Source: Rhodospirillales bacterium
GTDB lineage: Bacteria; Pseudomonadota; Alphaproteobacteria; Acetobacterales; Acetobacteraceae
Assembly: GCA_028866445.1 (NCBI GenBank)
Contig: JAGWIE010000006.1
Location: forward strand, 1 to 18,107
Length of the DNA stretch: 18,107 bases
Direction of reading: 5' to 3'
Shown here: positions 8,195 through 15,279 of the stretch, in pieces
Position numbering within the stretch: the stretch's first letter is position 1
How the letters are laid out: every line of letters begins with the position of its first letter
Made by a program: the position numbers and the translations under genes
Notes under the pieces: generated by a model
What the model was told of the DNA's origin: nothing
Databases searched by the model: none
What the model saw: the letters and a program-made list of their open reading frames with translations, nothing else

Positions 8195-8218
8195 AGCCCG
8201 GCATTCGCCGGGCTTTTT
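8195..8218 (+). terminator. Intrinsic terminator of rpmJ
   Basis: AGCCCGGC (8195-8202) and GCCGGGCT (8207-8214) make an 8-bp perfect GC-rich stem with a four-base loop, ending in five T (8214-8218). It lies 30 bases beyond the rpmJ stop and is a textbook rho-independent terminator on the plus strand. Confidence 0.92.
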
Positions 8219-8241
8219 GCGTTATGGGCCATCCGCCGCCG

Positions 8242-8260
8242 CCAGGGGTCGTGCCCCTGG
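8242..8260. repeat. GC-rich hairpin between convergent rpmJ and methyltransferase genes
   Basis: CCAGGGG (8242-8248) and CCCCTGG (8254-8260) form a perfect 7-bp stem with a five-base loop. It lies 13 bases beyond the stop of the minus-strand methyltransferase gene and could end that transcript, but no U-tract follows on the minus strand. Confidence 0.4.
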
Positions 8261-8272
8261 GATTAACGTTAG

Positions 8273-8833
8273 TTAGCCTGCCAGCAGGGCCAGAGGGCGG
8301 GGCCAGAACATACCAGCCCGAGCGCGATAAGCATTATAAGCTCCGGCCAGCTCGGAATTGGCGAATTTCCGCTCCTCCCGCGAAGCTGCCTCAATATACA
8401 GAGCCGTCATCAGAACAGGTGCTATCCACCCTAGCAGCCCGTGAACAGCCACCGCCGTGCCCAACCAAAACAGAATATAAGCCAAGTAGAACGGGTGCCG
8501 CACATAGCGGTACGGCCCGTGTTGCAGCAGAAAATTCGGTGCGTCGGTATCAAAAGCCAAGGTTGGCGGGGTAAGGCGGCTGGCGGCCACGGCAGCGGCA
8601 AACACCGCCGCAGAGGCAATGAACAGCCCCAGCGAGATGAGCCAAAAAGTGGAAGCGCCCTGGGTGAGATGGAGCAGAAAAGCGACAAACAAAGCCAGGC
8701 TGAGCAGGCTTGTGACCTTCATGCCCAGCGGCATCGCCCCGGTGGAGCGAAAATGCTTACTCACCCCCCAGGAAAACGCGGCGAAACAGCTCACCGCGGC
8801 AATACCGGTAATAACAGTTGATAAAATATTCAT
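8273..8833 (-). CDS. Integral-membrane methyltransferase, isoprenylcysteine carboxyl methyltransferase/PEMT-like
   Basis: This 186-residue hydrophobic protein has about five membrane segments (roughly residues 5-23, 40-57, 62-84 and a helical pair between 114 and 147). It carries the diagnostic cofactor motif GPYRYVRHP at 106-114 and a C-terminal EER (153-155) followed by YNAYRAR, as in the ICMT/phospholipid methyltransferase superfamily. These enzymes transfer methyl from S-adenosylmethionine to substrates buried in the membrane, such as carboxylates, amines or lipids. The bacterial substrate cannot be deduced here. It lies 46 bases downstream of, and co-oriented with, the acyl amino acid synthase-like gene, so both are probably on one transcript; a lipid-linked carboxyl group is therefore a plausible but unproven target. 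The start is ATG at 8833-8831; the ribosome site is weak. Confidence 0.85.
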   Translation of the reverse strand: MNILSTVITGIAAVSCFAAFSWGVSKHFRSTGAMPLGMKVTSLLSLALFVAFLLHLTQGASTFWLISLGLFIASAAVFAAAVAASRLTPPTLAFDTDAPNFLLQHGPYRYVRHPFYLAYILFWLGTAVAVHGLLGWIAPVLMTALYIEAASREERKFANSELAGAYNAYRARAGMFWPRPLALLAG

Positions 8834-8879
8834 TATCGGAGCTCTTCAAGAATTTTATTAACGCCGGAACACGATAAGG

Positions 8880-9605
8880 TCAGGCCGCAAAAACATTCAC
8901 TGCCTCGCCCGCCAGCAAGCTGCCATAGGCCTGTTTGGTGGAATCATCCGTGGCAACGAAGGGAATATCAGACATTAGCTTCTCGTAACGCGCGCTGGGG
9001 CAAAGCATCAGGTTTGTTTCAAACTTCACACCCGCATAACGGCGCGGCCCGGCAACATATTCAAAATGCATACGTTTATAGAAAGAAGTGTGGTTCCGGC
9101 GCACGCAATTCAGCATCATGTCCGCGCCTTCCTCAATCACCAGGAAGGAGACGAAGCGATACAGAACAAATACCAGCATGAAATCATCGGCATAATCCGG
9201 ATGCCGGACGAGCCGGTTAATCTCGGTCAGTTTTGCCGGGCGGCCGGTCTGCACGCCATCGGCCAGGGCCATCACGTCCTCGGGGAAGATGCGTTTGGCG
9301 GGAATATCGCTCCAACCCGTCAGCGTGGGGTCATTGATCAACGTGCACAACCGGACCGAGGCCGCGGGGCGCCCATGCTTATAAATCACCACACACCGGC
9401 TATTGGGCAGAAGATCGTCGGCATCTGAGAACTGGCCGCCCGGCATCGGGTCTATATATCCGCCAGAGAGATAGCTGGCATGACGGATTGAAAATGCATC
9501 CGCCCTCGTCTGTTCATCCACAGCTAGTTTAGCGGTCAACCCTTCAGGTTCGCCGATAACCCGCCCGCGAACAAGACCCGTCGTCTGATATTTAAGTGAA
9601 CTCAC
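8880..9605 (-). CDS. N-acyl amino acid synthase-like (FeeM/LuxI-related GNAT) protein
   Basis: This 241-residue protein resembles the FeeM-type branch of the GNAT fold, which is related to LuxI autoinducer synthases and joins acyl-ACP to an amino acid. Visible features are IRHASYLSGGYIDP (40-53), an acidic FSDADD (59-64), a beta strand with SVRL (83-86) and EINR (128-131). Glu128/Arg131 reproduce the spacing of the conserved E-x2-R pair of LuxI, and Arg41 and Arg85 may correspond to other LuxI arginines; these equivalences are my inference. The start is GTG at 9605-9603, because AAGGAG lies eight bases upstream; an in-frame TTG at 9632 would put that site inside the coding region. It leads a probable two-gene operon with the membrane methyltransferase. 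The product is unknown; an exosortase-associated acyltransferase is an alternative name in the same superfamily. Confidence 0.75.
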   Translation of the reverse strand: MSSLKYQTTGLVRGRVIGEPEGLTAKLAVDEQTRADAFSIRHASYLSGGYIDPMPGGQFSDADDLLPNSRCVVIYKHGRPAASVRLCTLINDPTLTGWSDIPAKRIFPEDVMALADGVQTGRPAKLTEINRLVRHPDYADDFMLVFVLYRFVSFLVIEEGADMMLNCVRRNHTSFYKRMHFEYVAGPRRYAGVKFETNLMLCPSARYEKLMSDIPFVATDDSTKQAYGSLLAGEAVNVFAA

Positions 9606-9613
9606 GGTAAATT

Positions 9614-9619
9614 CTCCTT
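9614..9619 (-). promoter_or_regulatory. Ribosome-binding site deciding the GTG start of the synthase-like gene
   Basis: Read on the minus strand this is AAGGAG, eight bases before the GTG at 9605. It is the best Shine-Dalgarno match near any start in this gene and rules against the longer TTG start. Confidence 0.8.
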
Positions 9620-9817
9620 GATCTGCAACCAAAACAAGAAAGATTAGAAACTAATTCTCTCGAAAGATGTAGCCATAAGATTTATTGACAAGTCGCTACA
9701 ATCCGTTTCTGTCTGGAATCTTTTGTTAATGAATCCCGTATTTTTCTTGTTTTCACAGCTTAAGATTTCGTAATAATATATTGTTATTTATACTTCGCAG
9801 CGATTCGTCGTCCCGAA

Positions 9818-9845
9818 TTGAGACGCGACTTTCCGCTGGCATAAT
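9818..9845 (+). promoter_or_regulatory. Candidate promoter for the GGDEF-EAL gene
   Basis: TTGAGA (9818-9823) and CATAAT (9840-9845) each match five of six consensus bases with a 16-base spacer. A start near 9852 would give a leader of about 165 bases containing the TAGTACT repeats and the short stem with a T-rich tail. Confidence 0.4.
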
Positions 9846-10018
9846 GAACTAAAAAACTTTAAATTACGAAAATGATTTTTTTAATCAATTTTCACTAAGC
9901 AAAATGAAATCATCAATTAATTATGGTCTTTTCTAAAAAAAGATAGTACTTTAGGTTGTGTGCCATGGAAGTGGCTTTTTGTGTTTTTTAGTACTGAAAG
10001 TCGTAACCTGAGCATTTC

Positions 10019-12439
10019 ATGACGGATTCGCCCTTCCTCGCTTCTGACCGCCAGCTTCAGTTCCCACGCGCACGGAAATTGATCGCGGATTTGCGAAAAG
10101 CAGTTGGCAAATTTGCTATGGGAACACCTATCCCGTTGGATTTGAGCGAGAGGATACTTCTCGATCAGGCTACAGATTTCAGCTACGTGATGAGCGCGAT
10201 TTCGTTGCTCGGCCTCAGCACGATCGGGTTGATTTTCTCAGATTTTTTCTCTTCAGCAGATAAATTCTTTTCATCGACGGATAAAATCGCTCTTTTAGCC
10301 GCAACCAGCGGCGTTTCATCCTGCTATCTGGCAATTCTCTTTAGTGCTCACCGGTGGCTGCTCCGCCCTGCCGCTAATCCGCAGGCCGCCAAGGCATACA
10401 TCGCAAAAATGGCACGCGTGCTGTTTCTGCTGGGGCTTTTCTGGTTCTGCCTGCTGGTCGTCACTGTCGGGCAGGCCACCCCCGGCCAGCTAAATCTTCT
10501 TTACAGCATTATGGCTGGCTGCTTGGCCACACCCGTAATGGTCTTTCCCGCGGTTTGCGCCTTCGCCTTCTGGCTACCGGTATCAGTTGGCATTTCCGTC
10601 GCTGTCATTGTTTCCCACCAGGCGGATTTATTCGCCGTTCTTGATCTGCTGTCCTTCATCGGTCTCACCGGCTTCTGCATTTTTTATCTTAATCGGCGGA
10701 TGAACGAGCGGGCCATCAGTTCCATCCGGTTGGAAGAAAACGCCGAGGTTATCCGGCTGCTGTTGAAGGACTTCGAGGAAAGCGCCTCTGACTGGCTGTG
10801 GGAAACCAATGCTAAAATGGAGCTGCATGAGGTAAGCCAGCGCCTCATCCAGGTGGCGCGGCGCCCGGCCGAGAGTTTCCAGGGGCTATTCCCTGGGGCA
10901 ATGCTGGGTGAGGACACGATGCGAGACGCCGCCCCCGGCACCACGGTGGAGAGGCTGCAACGCGCCATCCACGAACGTTCGCCGTTCCGAGACCTTGTGG
11001 TGCCGGTAACAATCGAAGGAGATCAACGTTTCTGGTCGCTCACTGGCAAACCAATTCTGGATAAGGAGGGCCGTTTTGGCGGATACCATGGTGTCGGGTC
11101 CGACATTACCGGTCAGCGCCGCCAGCAGGAGCACATCGCCTTCCTTGCCCGGCACGACAGCCTGACCAGGCTCGCCAACAGGATGCTGTTCTCGGAAGTG
11201 CTGCATCAATGTTGCGACACCGCGAACATCGCCGGTTTCGCCATGCTCTGCCTCGACCTCGATAATTTTAAAAACATCAATGACACGCTGGGCCACGCCA
11301 CCGGCGATGCCGTACTGGTCGCAGTAGCGGAGCGCCTGCGCGGGTGCATCCGGGAATTCGACCTCGCGGCGCGGCTAGGCGGGGATGAATTCGCGATTAT
11401 CGTCATCACCGCGGATAAAAACGAAGCCTGGAACATCGCCTCCCGCATCATCGAGCGCATCATGCGTCCCTTTCAGTTCGATGGGCAGCTTCTGCAAATC
11501 GGCGTTTCCATTGGCATCACCATGGCCCCGGAGGACGGCACAACTCCGGCCCAGCTCATGAAAAACGCGGATCTCGCACTCTACCGCGCGAAAAGCGACG
11601 GGCGCGGCATCGTGCGCGTGTTCGACACGGAGATGGACGAAGCGATGCACGCACGCCGCGCCATGCTCGCGGCTTTGCGTCAGGCCTTGAGCCGTGAAGA
11701 GCTCACCGTCATGTTCCAGCCCATTGTCAATCTAAGAGATAACCGGATCGCTGGGGCGGAGGCACTGGTGCGCTGGCATCACCCGGAGCTTGGCAACGTC
11801 CCGCCCTCGCAATTTATTCCGCTTGCCGAGGAAAGTGGGCTGATCGAGGAGATCAGCGATTTCGTGTTGCGCCAAGCCTGCGCCGAAGCCGCCACCTGGC
11901 CGGACAATATCACCATCGCGGTGAATATCTCGCCATTGCTAATCCGCGACCAGCAGATCGTGGAGCATGTCACCAATGTTCTCACCACCACCGGCCTGCC
12001 CCCCACAAGGCTGGAGCTTGAGGTGGTGGAAAGCACCATGCTGGAATTCGGCAAGCCGACAGAGGATGCGTTGCGCCAGCTCCATCAACAGGGCGTACGT
12101 ATCGCTCTGGACGATTTCGGCACCGGCTATTCCTCGCTGTCTTATCTGCGGCGCTTTCCCTTCGGCAAGGTCAAAATCGACAGCTCATTCATCCGCGATC
12201 TTGGCCATGAAAAAGCCGATAATTCGATCGTGCTCGCCATTATCGGCCTCGCCGAGCGGATGAACCTGCTGGTGACAGCCGAAGGCGTGGAGACGATGGA
12301 GCAGGCGCAAATTCTGCGAAAATACGGTTGCCCGCAGGCACAAGGGTTTCTTTTCCACCATCCACTAGGCGGCGAGGAGTTCGCGCGGCTGGCAGCCAAC
12401 CAAACTGGCAACGCCGAATCTGGTGCCTTGTCGCACTAG
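10019..12439 (+). CDS. Membrane-bound PAS-GGDEF-EAL cyclic-di-GMP turnover protein
   Basis: This 806-residue protein should make and/or break cyclic di-GMP at the inner membrane. About six membrane helices (near 55-77, 89-110, 132-151, 158-177, 179-199, 204-224) form an N-terminal sensor region of a type I do not recognise. A PAS domain follows from about 258 to 370, with a WLWETN start and a GVGSDITGQ end. The GGDEF domain (about 378-540) has intact GGDEF at 454-458 and the inhibitory I-site R-E-F-D at 445-448. The EAL domain (about 555-800) has EALVRW from 581, NISP, DDFGTGYSSL from 698, VKIDSSF and TAEGVET, so the metal and catalytic residues appear present. Both activities may therefore be functional, though many hybrids use only one. 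The ATG at 10019 has a poor ribosome site. Adjacent to the synthase pair, it may set biofilm or polysaccharide output. Confidence 0.93.
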   Translation: MTDSPFLASDRQLQFPRARKLIADLRKAVGKFAMGTPIPLDLSERILLDQATDFSYVMSAISLLGLSTIGLIFSDFFSSADKFFSSTDKIALLAATSGVSSCYLAILFSAHRWLLRPAANPQAAKAYIAKMARVLFLLGLFWFCLLVVTVGQATPGQLNLLYSIMAGCLATPVMVFPAVCAFAFWLPVSVGISVAVIVSHQADLFAVLDLLSFIGLTGFCIFYLNRRMNERAISSIRLEENAEVIRLLLKDFEESASDWLWETNAKMELHEVSQRLIQVARRPAESFQGLFPGAMLGEDTMRDAAPGTTVERLQRAIHERSPFRDLVVPVTIEGDQRFWSLTGKPILDKEGRFGGYHGVGSDITGQRRQQEHIAFLARHDSLTRLANRMLFSEVLHQCCDTANIAGFAMLCLDLDNFKNINDTLGHATGDAVLVAVAERLRGCIREFDLAARLGGDEFAIIVITADKNEAWNIASRIIERIMRPFQFDGQLLQIGVSIGITMAPEDGTTPAQLMKNADLALYRAKSDGRGIVRVFDTEMDEAMHARRAMLAALRQALSREELTVMFQPIVNLRDNRIAGAEALVRWHHPELGNVPPSQFIPLAEESGLIEEISDFVLRQACAEAATWPDNITIAVNISPLLIRDQQIVEHVTNVLTTTGLPPTRLELEVVESTMLEFGKPTEDALRQLHQQGVRIALDDFGTGYSSLSYLRRFPFGKVKIDSSFIRDLGHEKADNSIVLAIIGLAERMNLLVTAEGVETMEQAQILRKYGCPQAQGFLFHHPLGGEEFARLAANQTGNAESGALSH

Positions 12440-12447
12440 AGCGCGAG

Positions 12448-12486
12448 GACTTTAGGTTCGCTCATTTTGTGAGCGAGCCTAAAGTC
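12448..12486. repeat. Long hairpin-forming palindrome after the GGDEF-EAL gene
   Basis: The 17-base arms GACTTTAGGTTCGCTCA (12448-12464) and its inverted partner (12470-12486) pair throughout with one T-G wobble and a five-base loop. It begins eight bases after the stop codon. No T run follows, so a classical intrinsic terminator is unlikely; a 3'-protecting stem or a dispersed repeat is possible. Confidence 0.85.
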
Positions 12487-12508
12487 TGATCGCCCTCACC
12501 TTCATTGT

Positions 12509-12576
12509 TTTAGAGGCGGATTCAGATTTTAGAGCGGATCACCGGGTGATTCGATCTAAAATCATCCGACTCTAAA
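12509..12576. repeat. Nested two-tier palindrome upstream of mutS
   Basis: Outer arms (12509-12521 and 12564-12576, 13 bases, one mismatch) enclose inner arms GATTTTAGAGCGGATCACC (12525-12543) and its near-exact inverted copy (12545-12563, 19 bases, one mismatch and one wobble). Only a three-base bulge on the left interrupts the whole. The left half also repeats itself: TTTTAGAGGCGGAT is followed by TTTTAGAGCGGAT. This has the look of a dispersed intergenic palindromic repeat of alphaproteobacteria, though copies elsewhere cannot be seen here. Confidence 0.8.
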
Positions 12577-12618
12577 CGCGATTGGCCTTGTGCGCCAGCA
12601 ATGGCTAAGTAAGCGGTC

Positions 12619-15228
12619 ATGAAGGAAGCTGCGGGTGCGTCGCCGGCAATGGCGCAATGGTTCGCCCTTAAAGCACAGCATGAAGATGCGCTGCTATTCT
12701 TTCGCATGGGCGATTTTTATGAGCTGTTCTTCGCCGATGCCCAGGCTGCCAGCGCCGCGCTGGATATCGCACTCACCGCCCGCGGCCAGCACCAGGGCCA
12801 GCCCGTGCCCATGTGCGGCGTGCCGGTTTCCCAGGCGGAGGTGTACCTCGCCCGGCTCATCCGGCGGGGCTTCCGCGTGGCCATCGTTGAGCAGTTGGAA
12901 GACCCGGCAGAGGCCAAAGCGCGCGGTGCCAAGGGACCGTTACGGCGCGGGGTGGTGCGGCTCGTCACTCCCGGCACGCTTACAGAGGAGGCATTGCTGG
13001 AGGCTGGCCGGGCGAATTTCTGCACCGCCATCGTGGCGCATGAGGGCCGGTTCGGCGTGGCCTGGGCGGATATCTCAACCGGCCAATTTGAAACCGAGCA
13101 AGCGGATGCGGATGGCCTTGCCGCCATTCTTGGACGCCTAGACCCGGCGGAGATTTTGGCGGCGGAGGAAATTCCCCTTGGCCCCCATGCCGCAAGGCGG
13201 GTTGAAACCAAACGCATGGCGCTGGCCCTGCCGCTCAACGCCGAGGCGGCGCGGCGGGAGCTGGCGCAGAAATTCGGTGCCGCCAGCCTGGATGCGTTTG
13301 GGGATTTTTCCTCCGCTGAGGCGCTCGCCGCCGGTTTCGTGCTGGCCTATATTGAGGCAACGCAGATGGGCAGCCAGCCCCGGCTTTCGCGCCCTGCCAG
13401 TGCCGGGCTTTCCGGGCAACTCGCCATGGATGCCGCCACCCGCCAGAGCCTGGAACTTGCCAACGCCCGCGGCGGCACGGAAGCGGGAAGTTTGCTGGGT
13501 GCCATCAAACGCACCGTATCGCCCGCTGGCGCGCGGCTGCTGGCAAGCTGGGTCACCGCCCCGCTTTGCACGCTGGAGCCATTGCTCGCCCGCCAAGCCG
13601 CCTGGCTCGCCTTGCGGGATTCCGGCCAGGCGGAGGCCGTGCGCTCTGTCTTGCGGGGCGCGCCAGACATGGCCCGGGCTTTGGGCCGCATCTCTCTTGG
13701 CCGCGCCAGCCCGCGCGACCTTGCCGCCGTCAAAGCCGGGCTGAAAGCAGGCTTGGCTCTCGCCCCCTTGCTGCCAGATGGCGCGGCATTACTGGAAACC
13801 TCCGCCGCTGCCCTCACCCCGGCTCCGAATTTGCTAACAACCTTGCAGGCCGCCTTGGCTGAGCCTGCCCCACTGCGGCTGGATGAAGGCAACGCCATCG
13901 CCACTGGTTTCGATGGCGAGCTGGATGCCGAACGCGCCCTGCGGGACGACACCCGCCGTATCATCGCGGAATTCCAAACCGAGCTTGCCCAGCGCTACGG
14001 CGTCGCCGCTTTGAAAATCCGCCATCACGCCCAGCTTGGCTATGTGCTGGAAGCCCCGGCCGGGGCGGTGGACTCTCTGCGCGCCTATCCTGAGCTGCAA
14101 CTGCGCCAAGGCATGGCCAATGGGGCGCGCTTCACCCAGCCGGAACTTTCAGAGCTGGACCGCCGTATCACCGAGGCCGGTGCCCGCGCCGGCGCGCGGG
14201 AGCGGCTGGTGTTCTCCTGGTTGGTAAAGCAGGTGCTGGATGTAGCGGAGAAACTGGCCGAATGCTCGGCCGCGCTGGCGCTGATGGATGTGCTGCAAAG
14301 TGCTGCCCAGCTCTCGCTTTCTGGCCGTTATTGCTGCCCGGTGCTTTCAAGCGACGAGGCATTTTCCATCACTGCGGGGTGCCACCCAGTGGTGGAAGCA
14401 GCCCTGCCGCCGGGCACCGGCTTCATTCCCAATGCTTGCGAGCTTCCCCCCTCCCAGCGGTTGATGCTGCTTACCGGCCCCAACATGGCGGGTAAATCCA
14501 CCTTCCTGCGCCAGAACGCGCTGCTGGTGGTGCTGGCCCAGGCGGGGCTGCCGGTGCCGGCCGAGGAAATGCGGCTCGGGCTGGTGGATAGGCTGTTCTC
14601 CCGCGTTGGGGCGGCGGATGACCTCGCCTCCGGCCGTTCCACCTTCATGGTGGAAATGACTGAAACCGCCGCCATCCTGCACCAGGCGGGACCAAAAAGC
14701 TTCGTCATCGTGGATGAGATCGGCCGGGGCACCGGGACGCGCGATGGCCTGTCCATCGCCCAGGCGGTGCTGGAAAGCCTGCACAACCAAAACCGAAGCC
14801 GCGCCATATTTGCCACACATTTTCATGAGCTAGTGCAGCTTTCGGAATCTCTGCCGCGCCTTAAAGCGCATACAATGCGGGTGAAGGAATTCCGCGGCGA
14901 GGTGGTGTTTATGCACGAAGTTATCGAAGGTGCCGCACAAAAAAGCTGGGGGGTGCATGTTGCGCGCCTGGCGGGGGTGCCGGATGCGGTACTGCGCCGG
15001 GCCGAAACCCTGCTGAAAGCCGCCGAGCGCCAGCAGAACGCCGCCACCCCGCTGCCGCTTTTTGCCTGCCCGCCGCCAACCGCCTCACCCGAAACAGAGA
15101 GCCTGCTGCTGGCGCTGCTGGCTCTGGAGCCAGACAACCTCTCCCCACGGGAGGCGTTAGACCAGCTTTACCAACTGCGCGAGCAAGTGCGGCAAATCCG
15201 CAGCGGCTTCACGGAAAATGCGAGCTAA
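12619..15228 (+). CDS. mutS: DNA mismatch repair protein MutS
   Basis: MutS scans DNA as a dimer, binds mismatches and recruits MutL in an ATP-dependent way. The 869-residue length is normal. The N-terminal mismatch-contacting motif is present as F33-Y34-E35 in MGDFYELF. The ATPase has the Walker A motif GPNMAGKST at 620-628, Walker B IVDEIGRGTGT with Asp699-Glu700, and the signature region DDLASGRSTFMVEM just before it. ATHFHEL near 733 is the conserved histidine-containing loop. The C-terminal tail ending in a short helical segment fits the family. The ATG at 12619 gives the usual N terminus but has only a weak ribosome site. It is co-directional with glnD and separated from it by 51 bases. 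No truncation or frameshift is seen. Confidence 0.98.
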   Translation: MKEAAGASPAMAQWFALKAQHEDALLFFRMGDFYELFFADAQAASAALDIALTARGQHQGQPVPMCGVPVSQAEVYLARLIRRGFRVAIVEQLEDPAEAKARGAKGPLRRGVVRLVTPGTLTEEALLEAGRANFCTAIVAHEGRFGVAWADISTGQFETEQADADGLAAILGRLDPAEILAAEEIPLGPHAARRVETKRMALALPLNAEAARRELAQKFGAASLDAFGDFSSAEALAAGFVLAYIEATQMGSQPRLSRPASAGLSGQLAMDAATRQSLELANARGGTEAGSLLGAIKRTVSPAGARLLASWVTAPLCTLEPLLARQAAWLALRDSGQAEAVRSVLRGAPDMARALGRISLGRASPRDLAAVKAGLKAGLALAPLLPDGAALLETSAAALTPAPNLLTTLQAALAEPAPLRLDEGNAIATGFDGELDAERALRDDTRRIIAEFQTELAQRYGVAALKIRHHAQLGYVLEAPAGAVDSLRAYPELQLRQGMANGARFTQPELSELDRRITEAGARAGARERLVFSWLVKQVLDVAEKLAECSAALALMDVLQSAAQLSLSGRYCCPVLSSDEAFSITAGCHPVVEAALPPGTGFIPNACELPPSQRLMLLTGPNMAGKSTFLRQNALLVVLAQAGLPVPAEEMRLGLVDRLFSRVGAADDLASGRSTFMVEMTETAAILHQAGPKSFVIVDEIGRGTGTRDGLSIAQAVLESLHNQNRSRAIFATHFHELVQLSESLPRLKAHTMRVKEFRGEVVFMHEVIEGAAQKSWGVHVARLAGVPDAVLRRAETLLKAAERQQNAATPLPLFACPPPTASPETESLLLALLALEPDNLSPREALDQLYQLREQVRQIRSGFTENAS

Positions 15229-15279
15229 ATCGTTTGTCTTCATTTCCAACTAACCCCAGTTTGATTTAGCGTGTTCGGT

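Larger units (their letters stand above)
9606..10018. other. AT-rich divergent intergenic region (413 bases)
   Basis: No gene is seen. The region is much richer in A+T than the flanking coding DNA. It separates the synthase-like gene (minus) from the GGDEF-EAL gene (plus), so it must carry promoters for both. Contents include AAGGAG on the minus strand at 9614-9619 (ribosome site of the synthase gene), a long-spaced inverted repeat GTAGC/GCTAC (9669-9673, 9695-9699), a plus-strand promoter candidate at 9818-9845, and two direct copies of TAGTACT (9944-9950, 9989-9995). A short stem, GCCA at 9962-9965 with TGGC at 9972-9975, is followed by a T-rich tail. Confidence 0.7.

Noticed and set aside
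9606..9632. Longer TTG start for the synthase-like gene
   Set aside because: It would place the strong AAGGAG site inside the coding sequence; the GTG at 9605 has that site at ideal distance.
9685..9702. TTGACA and TACAAT close together on the plus strand as a promoter
   Set aside because: The spacing is only six bases, so they cannot serve as -35 and -10 of one promoter.
9948..9957. Ten-base match ACTTTAGGTT shared with 12449-12458, on either side of the GGDEF-EAL gene
   Set aside because: The match does not extend beyond ten bases and the first copy lacks the palindromic partner, so chance or weak similarity is more likely than flanking repeats of a mobile element.
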